A stretch of 5,872 bases of DNA, taken from an uncultured Prevotella sp. GTDB taxonomy: Bacteria > Bacteroidota > Bacteroidia > Bacteroidales > Bacteroidaceae. Made by a program: the position numbers and the translations under genes. This document shows positions 1 through 4,433 of the stretch, piece after piece. The stretch is from contig USPK01000064.1 of NCBI GenBank assembly GCA_900556465.1, forward strand, positions 1 to 5,872, in the 5' to 3' direction. The notes beneath the pieces were generated by a model, which was not told the origin of the DNA, did not search any database, and saw only the letters and a program-made list of their open reading frames with translations. Position 1 is the stretch's first letter, and each line of letters opens with the position of its first letter.

Positions 1-47
1 CTGTATCCCAACCTTGTTAACCTTAAATCTAATACTATGAAAAACAC
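1..47 (-). promoter_or_regulatory. 5' leader of a minus-strand transcript that leaves the window
   Basis: Reading the minus strand from about 47 down to 1, this A/T-rich stretch lies directly downstream of a strong Bacteroidota promoter and contains no start codon followed by a usable reading frame, so it is probably untranslated leader. It includes CATAGTATTAGATTTAAGG and then GTTAACAAGGTTGG. From memory this resembles a leader that recurs next to TATCTTTG promoters in several Bacteroidales genomes, but I cannot verify that here. The last bases, GGGATACAG, could be the left arm of a hairpin completed outside the window. The downstream gene or RNA is not visible, so its identity is unknown. 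Confidence 0.5.
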
Positions 48-51
48 AGTG

Positions 52-82
52 CAAAGATACGGCTCTTTCGGTAAACGGCAAG
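52..82 (-). promoter_or_regulatory. Bacteroidota-type promoter, minus strand
   Basis: On the minus strand the sequence CTTG (82-79) is followed after 19 bases by TATCTTTG (59-52). This matches the Bacteroidota primary sigma consensus (TTG at -33, about 19-21 bases, TAnnTTTG at -7) at every defined -7 position. Transcription would begin around position 46-48 and run leftward out of the window. It is the best promoter in the window by spacing and sequence, and shows that the left flank is transcribed divergently from the permease gene. Confidence 0.8.
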
Positions 83-100
83 CCCCCGGGGCTACTTTTT
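81..100 (+). other. Short GC hairpin followed by a T-run, overlapping the minus-strand -33 element
   Basis: AGCCCC (81-86) and GGGGCT (88-93) are perfect inverted repeats around a single C. A realistic hairpin has five pairs (81-85 with 89-93) and a three-base loop. It is followed on the plus strand by ACTTTTT, which gives it a weak terminator-like look. No plus-strand gene lies upstream in the window that would need one. The left arm overlaps the -33 element of the minus-strand promoter, so it could equally be an operator. Function unproven. Confidence 0.3.
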
Positions 101-130
101 CTTCATTTATAGCATTTTTTAATAGTAGAA

Positions 131-161
131 AAACCTAATTGCAAGGTTTGCTTGCCCTTTT
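131..161 (+). other. Two overlapping, mutually exclusive small hairpins
   Basis: AAACCT (131-136) pairs with AGGTTT (144-149), giving six pairs and a seven-base loop. GCAAG (141-145) pairs with CTTGC (151-155), giving five pairs and a five-base loop. The two structures share bases 144-145, so they cannot form together. The second is followed by CC and then TTTT (158-161). That geometry resembles an antiterminator/terminator switch in miniature, but the stems are short and may be chance. Confidence 0.25.
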
Positions 162-175
162 GTGTGAAAAACGGC

Positions 176-290
176 ACCTGTCGGCCCCCTGCCCCACCCC
201 GGCGGCGGGCTGCGGCGCGGCGTCGGGACAGCCGCCGGGGGCGGCGCAGGAGGGCCTGCGCCGGGGCGGGGCCGCCGGAACGGGCGGAAA
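176..290. other. GC-rich intergenic block with extensive self-complementarity
   Basis: This block between A/T-rich flanks has no convincing coding sequence. The clearest element is a nine-pair hairpin, 242-250 with 255-263, around the loop AGGG (core GGCGCAGG/CCTGCGCC). Other possible pairings are CCGGCGGC (199-206) with GCCGCCGG (271-278), GGCTG (208-212) with CAGCC (229-233), and GCCGCC (231-236) with GGCGGC (240-245). The last competes with the first and third. The outer stem plus inner hairpins could form a branched RNA in the permease 5' leader if transcription starts far upstream. GC-rich DNA yields such pairings easily, so this is not shown to be a functional RNA. Confidence 0.35.
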
Positions 291-306
291 AAAGGGTGGC
301 CCACGC

Positions 307-337
307 TTGCCCGTATCCCTGGAATTGCATAAATTAG
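307..337 (+). promoter_or_regulatory. Candidate promoter of the DASS permease gene
   Basis: TTG (307-309) is separated by 20 bases from TAAATTAG (330-337), which matches the Bacteroidota -7 consensus TAnnTTTG at all defined positions except the third T. Transcription would start near 343-345, giving an untranslated leader of roughly 45 bases before the ATG at 391. It lies in a local A/T-rich stretch after the GC-rich block. It is weaker than the other three promoters described here, so an upstream start, for example near TACTTTTT at 93-100, remains possible. Confidence 0.45.
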
Positions 338-378
338 CTGCGCAACCTTTTCACTTCCATTTTTCACCAGTCTAATAC

Positions 379-383
379 GGAGG
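379..383 (+). promoter_or_regulatory. Shine-Dalgarno sequence of the permease gene
   Basis: GGAGG lies seven bases upstream of the ATG at 391, the ideal distance for a Shine-Dalgarno interaction. It fixes the permease start. It is notable because Bacteroidota mRNAs usually lack this element, and prmC, ribD and ahcY in this window have none. Confidence 0.6.
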
Positions 384-390
384 AATCCTT

Positions 391-2289
391 ATGGTACCGC
401 TATTCTCTCTCTCCGCGTGGCTCGCGGCTCCCGAGGTGCAGGTCGGCATCACGGTCGTTACGTTTGTGGCCACTATCGTGGCATTCATTGTCAATAAGGT
501 CCGGGCGGACATCGTGGCGCTCTGCTCCATGGCGGCCTTGCTGCTGACGGGCGTCATCTCGCCGAAGGACGCCCTGGCCGGGTTCTCCAATTCGGCCGTG
601 GTCATCATGATCGGCCTCTTCGTAGTGGGCGGCGCCGTGTTCCAGACGGGCCTGGCCAAGGCCATCAGCGGGCGCCTGCTGCGCCTGGCCGGGACGAGCG
701 AGAAGCGCCTCTTCTTCCTCGTGCTCCTGGTGACGGCGTCGGTGGCCGCCTTCGTGAGCAACACGGGTACGGTGGCCTTGCTCCTGCCCATTGTCCTGGC
801 CATGTCGAAAACGGCGGGCGTCAGCCCGGCCAAGTTGATGATGCCCCTGGCCTTTGCCAGCAGCATGGGCGGCATCATCACGCTCATCGGGACCCCGCCC
901 AACTTAATCGTGGACGGCTATCTGCGCGACAACGGCCTGGCCGGCTTCAGCTTCTTCGACTTCACGCCCATCGGCCTTATCTGTCTGGCCACGGGCCTCG
1001 TGTTCCTCTATCCCCTCTGCCGCTACTTCCTGAAGCGGCGCAGTGCGGAGACGGCCGAGCCCGACGAGGAACCCTCGCTCGGCGGCTTGCTCCAGGCCTA
1101 CCACATCGGCGACTGCGTGTTCCGCCTGCGGCCCGACGAGCGCCAGGCGGCCGCCGCGCCCCTTTCGGTAGGCGAGCTCGACATCCGGCGCCGCTATGGC
1201 GTCACCGTGCTCGAGGCCCGTCGCGAGGCGCATACGCTCTTCGGCTCCGCGGAGCAGGTGGCGGTCCACTCCGACACGCTGCTCACGGGCACGGAGACGC
1301 TCTACGTCCTGGGCCGCAGGGAGCGCGTGGACCAGCTGGCGCACGCGCTGCACTACACCGTAGTGGACGACGGCGCACACGGCGGCATGAACAAGCTGGA
1401 CTTCTACGAAATCGGGCTGGCCGAGGTGCTCATCACGCCCGACTCGGCCCTCATCAACCGGCCCCTGCGCGCGGAGAACTTTGCCGAGCGCTTCGGCATC
1501 AACGTCCTGGCCATCAAGCGCGCGGGCCACTATCTCTTTGAAGACATCATCGACCTGAAGGTGAAGGCCGGCGACATGCTCCTCGTCCACGGCGCCTGGC
1601 AGGGCATAGAAAGCATGGCGAAGAAGCACCGCGAGTGGATCGTCATCGGCAGCCCGACGGAGACGGCCGAGCAGGTACCCCTGAGCCACAAGGCGCCGCT
1701 GGCCGCCGTCATCATGATACTCATGGTGCTGGCCATGGTATTCGGCGACTACATCGGCGTGCCGCCCGTGGCCTCCGTCATTGTGGCCGGGCTACTCATG
1801 GTACTGACGCGCTGCGTGCGCAGTGTCGACGCGGCCTACAAGATGATTGGCTGGGAGAGCATCGTACTGATTGCGGCCATGATGCCGATGAGCACGGCGC
1901 TGACGAATACGGGCATCTCGCAGTGGATAGCGGAAAACATCGTGGGCTCACTCCAAGCCTTCGGGCCCTATGCGGTCCTGGCGGCGGTCTATCTGGTCAC
2001 GTCGCTCCTCTCTACTTTCATCAGCAATTCGGCTACGGCCATTCTCGTGGCGCCTATCGCCTGGCAGGCGGCGGCCGGCCTCGGCGGCGCCAGCCCCGAG
2101 CCCTTCATGATGACGGCTGCCGTGGCGGCCAGCGCCTGCTTTGCCACGCCCATCTGCACGCCGCCCAACGCGATGGTGATGAACGCCGGTCACTACACCT
2201 TTATGGACTACGTGCGCGTGGGCTTGCCCCTGCAGGTCGTGATGGGCATCATCGCCGTGCTGACCATACCGCTCTTCTTCCCGTTCTGA
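391..2289 (+). CDS. DASS/SLC13-family anion permease with two TrkA-C domains
   Basis: This 632-residue inner-membrane protein has the layout of divalent anion:Na+ symporters of the DASS/SLC13 type. The first membrane half (about 14-210) carries SNTGTVALLLP (123-133) and IGTPPNLIV (166-174). A cytoplasmic insert (about 211-433) carries two TrkA-C/RCK-C-like domains, near 255-312 and 343-410. The second membrane half (about 434-630) repeats the pair as SNSATAILVAP (545-555) and TPICTPPNAMVM (586-597). The repeated SNT-type and PPN motifs are the inverted-repeat ion and substrate site of the family. The second motif reads SNS, a mild change from SNT. The ATG is supported by GGAGG seven bases upstream. 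The gene is monocistronic, with its own promoter and terminator. Members transport sulfate, dicarboxylates or other anions, and the substrate cannot be read from sequence. The TrkA-C domains suggest ligand-controlled gating, which is inference. Confidence 0.9.
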   Translation: MVPLFSLSAWLAAPEVQVGITVVTFVATIVAFIVNKVRADIVALCSMAALLLTGVISPKDALAGFSNSAVVIMIGLFVVGGAVFQTGLAKAISGRLLRLAGTSEKRLFFLVLLVTASVAAFVSNTGTVALLLPIVLAMSKTAGVSPAKLMMPLAFASSMGGIITLIGTPPNLIVDGYLRDNGLAGFSFFDFTPIGLICLATGLVFLYPLCRYFLKRRSAETAEPDEEPSLGGLLQAYHIGDCVFRLRPDERQAAAAPLSVGELDIRRRYGVTVLEARREAHTLFGSAEQVAVHSDTLLTGTETLYVLGRRERVDQLAHALHYTVVDDGAHGGMNKLDFYEIGLAEVLITPDSALINRPLRAENFAERFGINVLAIKRAGHYLFEDIIDLKVKAGDMLLVHGAWQGIESMAKKHREWIVIGSPTETAEQVPLSHKAPLAAVIMILMVLAMVFGDYIGVPPVASVIVAGLLMVLTRCVRSVDAAYKMIGWESIVLIAAMMPMSTALTNTGISQWIAENIVGSLQAFGPYAVLAAVYLVTSLLSTFISNSATAILVAPIAWQAAAGLGGASPEPFMMTAAVAASACFATPICTPPNAMVMNAGHYTFMDYVRVGLPLQVVMGIIAVLTIPLFFPF

Positions 2290-2314
2290 GCGCCGTCGTT
2301 CCGGGACGTAACGC

Positions 2315-2356
2315 AGCGTTCCCCGTCACTGCAGGCCAGTGGCGGGGAACGCTTTT
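2315..2356 (+). terminator. Intrinsic terminator of the permease gene
   Basis: A 17-pair stem (2315-2331 with 2337-2353) contains one G-U wobble (2326 with 2342) and closes on the five-base loop CAGGC. It leads straight into TTTT at 2353-2356, starting 26 bases after the permease stop. The structure is a textbook Rho-independent terminator on the plus strand. On the minus strand the same hairpin lies about 20 bases past the ribD stop but has no T-run after it, so it would be a poorer terminator for ribD. Confidence 0.88.
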
Positions 2357-2375
2357 CGGAGCCGGGCGATGCGGC

Positions 2376-3362
2376 TCAGTCGTCGGACGAATTGGTCCAG
2401 TGATGGATGGGGACGCCCCAGCTGCGGACCACCTCAAGGTCCGCGCCGAAGGGCATACGGGGTGCCGGCACGCCGCTGCCCAGGCGGGTGGCCGAGACTT
2501 CTTCCCAGGCCTCGTCCCACAGGCCGCGGTCGATGAAGGACTGGAGCGTCTGCTGCCCGCCCTCGACCAGTACGGACTGGAGGCCGAGGCGGTGGAGCGC
2601 CACGAGCAGCGTGTCGATGTCGGCATAGGCGGTGAAGCCGGCGGGCATCTCGCCCTCGGCCACGCGCCCAAGGACAATGCGCATGGGCGACTTCCCCGCC
2701 CAGTGGCGGACGGTGAGCGACGGGCGGTCGAGCTGGAGCGTGCGGTGGCCCACTACGATGGCCTGGTGCCGGGCCCGGAGCCGGTGGACGCGCATCAGGG
2801 TGCGCGGCGTGGAGAGCCGGGCGGGCGGCTCGTCGGCGCTGAGGCGCCAGCGGTCGATGAAGCCGTCGCTCGAGCGGGCCCATTTCAGCGTGATGTAGGG
2901 CCGTTGGTGGGTCTGGAAGGTGATGAAGCGGCGGTTCAGGGCTACGCATTCCGCCTCGAGCACGCCGACCGTGACGTCGATGCCGGCGTCGCGCAGCCGC
3001 TGGATGCCTTGCCCGTGGACGCGGGCAAAGGGGTCGACGCAGCCCACAACGACGCGGGGAATGCCGGTGCGGACGATGAGCTCGGCGCACGGCGGCGTGC
3101 GCCCGTAGTGGGAGCATGGTTCGAGGCTCACGTAGAGCGTGGCCGCGGAGAGCAGGTCGCGGTCGGCGGGCGCTACGGAGCGGATGGCGTTGACTTCGGC
3201 GTGGGCCTGTCCGCAGTGGACGTGGTAGCCCTCGCCGAGGATGCGGCCCTCGTGGACCAGGACGGCGCCCACCATCGGGTTGGGCGGTGCGCCGTAGGTG
3301 CCGTTGCGGGCCAGCTGGATGCAGCGGCGCATCCATTTTTCGTGTTCGGCTGTGGTTGGCAT
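2376..3362 (-). CDS. ribD: RibD, bifunctional pyrimidine deaminase / uracil reductase of riboflavin synthesis
   Basis: RibD carries out two cytoplasmic steps from the GTP cyclohydrolase II product: deamination of the pyrimidine ring, then NADPH-dependent reduction of the ribosyl side chain. The 328-residue product shows both domains. The N-terminal deaminase (about 6-145) has NPMVGAVLV (28-36), the zinc and catalytic motif HAE (54-56) and EPCSHYGRTPPC (81-92), with H54, C83 and C92 as zinc ligands and E56 as proton shuttle. The reductase (about 155-325) has ITLKWARSSDGFID (157-170), RPSLTVR (213-219) and VLVEGGQQTLQSFI (264-277). The start at 3362 gives the usual N-terminus (EHEKWMRRCIQLARNG). 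An upstream in-frame ATG at 3614 would run into prmC and is rejected. The protein is shorter than E. coli RibD (367); the gap seems to lie before the VEGG motif. No Shine-Dalgarno or clear promoter is seen. It stands alone, convergent to the permease and divergent from prmC. Confidence 0.95.
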   Translation of the reverse strand: MPTTAEHEKWMRRCIQLARNGTYGAPPNPMVGAVLVHEGRILGEGYHVHCGQAHAEVNAIRSVAPADRDLLSAATLYVSLEPCSHYGRTPPCAELIVRTGIPRVVVGCVDPFARVHGQGIQRLRDAGIDVTVGVLEAECVALNRRFITFQTHQRPYITLKWARSSDGFIDRWRLSADEPPARLSTPRTLMRVHRLRARHQAIVVGHRTLQLDRPSLTVRHWAGKSPMRIVLGRVAEGEMPAGFTAYADIDTLLVALHRLGLQSVLVEGGQQTLQSFIDRGLWDEAWEEVSATRLGSGVPAPRMPFGADLEVVRSWGVPIHHWTNSSDD

Positions 3363-3435
3363 GGGTAGTTGTGGGTTGTGCGTTACGTCCCCGCCCGTTT
3401 CCCGGAGCCGGGGCGGACGAAAAGCAACGCGGGGC

Positions 3436-3466
3436 TTGGCCTGTCGGCGGCCTTGTGTTAACTTTG
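3436..3466 (+). promoter_or_regulatory. Bacteroidota-type promoter of prmC
   Basis: TTG (3436-3438), a 20-base spacer and TAACTTTG (3459-3466) fit the Bacteroidota primary sigma consensus. Only seven bases separate the -7 element from the prmC ATG at 3474, so transcription should begin at or within a few bases of the start codon. The region from 3363 to 3473 also separates ribD from prmC. I see no equally good minus-strand promoter for ribD in it. Confidence 0.78.
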
Positions 3467-3473
3467 CAGGGCG

Positions 3474-4334
3474 ATGTCTCCCTACTACGAAATCCTGCGT
3501 CAGGCCGCAATGGCCTGCGGCGACGGGCGCGAGGCCCGCGCGGTGGCTTTCCTCGTCCTCGAGGAAGCGTTCGGCGTGTCGCGCCTCGACGTCTATGCCG
3601 ACAAAGTTAGGCATTTTTCGGAAGACGAGCGGCGCCGGCTCCGCGATATTTCGCGCCGCCTAGCCGCGGGCGAGCCCGTACAGTACGTGCTGGGCTGGGC
3701 GGACTTCTGCGGGCTGCGCCTGGCCATGACGCCCGCCACGCTCATCCCGCGGCCCGAGACGGAGGAGCTCGTGGCCTGGGCCGTGGCCGAGTCGCCCGCC
3801 GCCCGCCGCGTGCTCGACGCCGGCACGGGGAGCGGCTGCATCGCCCTGGCCCTGGCCCGCGCCCTCCCGGCGGCCGAGGTGACGGCCTGGGACGTCTCGC
3901 CGGAGGCCCTGGCCGTGGCGGCGGCCAACGCCGCGGCGTGCGGCGTGGCGCTGCGCTGCGAGCGGCGCGACCTGTTGGCCGCACCGCAGCCCGACGCGCC
4001 GTTCGACCTCATCGTGAGCAACCCGCCCTACGTCTGTTCCGCCGAGCGCGCCGGCATGGAGGCCCGCGTGCTGGACTACGAGCCGGCCACGGCCCTCTTT
4101 GTCCCGGACGACGACCCCCTGCGTTTCTACCGCGCCCTGGCGGCCCTCGGGCAGCGCGCCCTGGTGCCGGGCGGACGGATGTACGTGGAAATCAACGCGG
4201 CCTACGGTCCGCAGACGGCGGAATGCTTCGCCGCGGCGGGCTACGGCGACGTGGAGCTCCGCCGCGACGCCTACGGCCGCGACCGCATGGTGCGGGCTGT
4301 GCGCCCCCTCTCCCCCACTCCGCGGCGAGGCTGA
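3474..4334 (+). CDS. prmC: PrmC, N5-glutamine methyltransferase of peptide-chain release factors
   Basis: PrmC (HemK) uses S-adenosylmethionine to methylate the glutamine of the GGQ loop in release factors RF1 and RF2, raising termination efficiency. The 286-residue length is normal. An N-terminal helical substrate-binding domain (about 1-88) includes GEPVQYVLG (66-74). It is followed by IPRPETEELV (91-100), the SAM-binding loop VLDAGTGSGCIALALA (113-128) and the catalytic NPPYV (183-187), which binds the target glutamine. EPATALF (203-209) is also typical. The ATG at 3474 gives a family-like start (SPYYEILRQ), and the next Met, residue 13, would cut the first helix. There is no Shine-Dalgarno, and the promoter predicts a leaderless mRNA. 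PrmC releases S-adenosylhomocysteine, the substrate of the downstream ahcY product. The two genes have separate promoters and a hairpin between them. Confidence 0.96.
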   Translation: MSPYYEILRQAAMACGDGREARAVAFLVLEEAFGVSRLDVYADKVRHFSEDERRRLRDISRRLAAGEPVQYVLGWADFCGLRLAMTPATLIPRPETEELVAWAVAESPAARRVLDAGTGSGCIALALARALPAAEVTAWDVSPEALAVAAANAAACGVALRCERRDLLAAPQPDAPFDLIVSNPPYVCSAERAGMEARVLDYEPATALFVPDDDPLRFYRALAALGQRALVPGGRMYVEINAAYGPQTAECFAAAGYGDVELRRDAYGRDRMVRAVRPLSPTPRRG

Positions 4335-4338
4335 CAGG

Positions 4339-4388
4339 CGGCCGGCCGAAGATTCTGCGGCCGGCCGGGCCGTGCGGGGGTGATTTTT
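4339..4388 (+). terminator. Probable terminator of prmC
   Basis: CGGCCGGCCG at 4339-4348 pairs perfectly with CGGCCGGCCG at 4358-4367 (each arm is its own reverse complement), leaving a nine-base loop. The stem begins five bases after the prmC stop codon. The T-run TTTTT (4384-4388) comes 16 bases after the stem rather than immediately, so this is not a canonical intrinsic terminator. It may be a weak one, an mRNA 3'-end stabiliser, or work with other factors. Confidence 0.5.
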
Positions 4389-4392
4389 ATAT

Positions 4393-4400
4393 TAACTTTG
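4393..4400 (+). promoter_or_regulatory. Promoter -7 element of ahcY
   Basis: TAACTTTG fits the Bacteroidota -7 consensus TAnnTTTG exactly and sits in a local A/T-rich stretch. Transcription would start near 4406, giving a leader of about 28 bases before the ATG at 4434. No TTG is found at the -33 position, where the DNA is G/C-rich from the prmC hairpin region, so the promoter may depend on the -7 element or an activator. I see no SAH-riboswitch-like structure, for which the short leader leaves little room. Confidence 0.7.
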
Positions 4401-4411
4401 CAGGCGCAAAG
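4396..4411. repeat. Perfect inverted repeat over the ahcY transcription start
   Basis: CTTTGC (4396-4401) and GCAAAG (4406-4411) are perfect inverted repeats separated by AGGC. The left half is part of the -7 element and the right half lies at the expected transcription start, so a protein bound here would block RNA polymerase. It could instead be a chance consequence of the CTTTGC that commonly ends Bacteroidales promoters. No regulator gene is nearby. Confidence 0.4.
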
Positions 4412-4433
4412 ATTATTCAATTAACTCATATAC

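Noticed and set aside
38..139. Plus-strand 33-codon reading frame starting MKNTVQRYGSF
   Set aside because: It lies antisense to the strong minus-strand promoter and its leader, has no Shine-Dalgarno, and its sequence is simply the complement of the promoter elements. It is probably a spurious frame.
103..375. Overlapping reading frames of 61-82 codons on both strands in the GC-rich block
   Set aside because: They are rich in Arg, Ala, Gly and Pro, as expected of random GC-rich DNA, occur in several frames at once, and match no family I recognise.
904..1689. Minus-strand 261-codon frame inside the permease gene
   Set aside because: It is a shadow of the permease coding frame with no promoter, ribosome site or recognisable motif.
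1635..3368. Plus-strand frame of 577 codons overlapping the permease end and antisense to ribD
   Set aside because: It is a by-product of high GC in alternate frames. It overlaps two well-supported genes and a terminator, and its translation shows no domain motifs.
3420..3427. Minus-strand TTGCTTTT as a -7 element for ribD
   Set aside because: It mismatches TAnnTTTG at two defined positions and has no TTG at the proper upstream distance.
3363..3614. 84-residue N-terminal extension of ribD from an ATG at 3614
   Set aside because: It would overlap prmC and its promoter. The family N-terminus begins at the ATG at 3362, and the extension resembles translated antisense prmC.
4401..4433. SAH riboswitch upstream of ahcY
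   Set aside because: The predicted leader is only about 28 bases and shows no conserved pseudoknot-like core, so there is no room for the known element.
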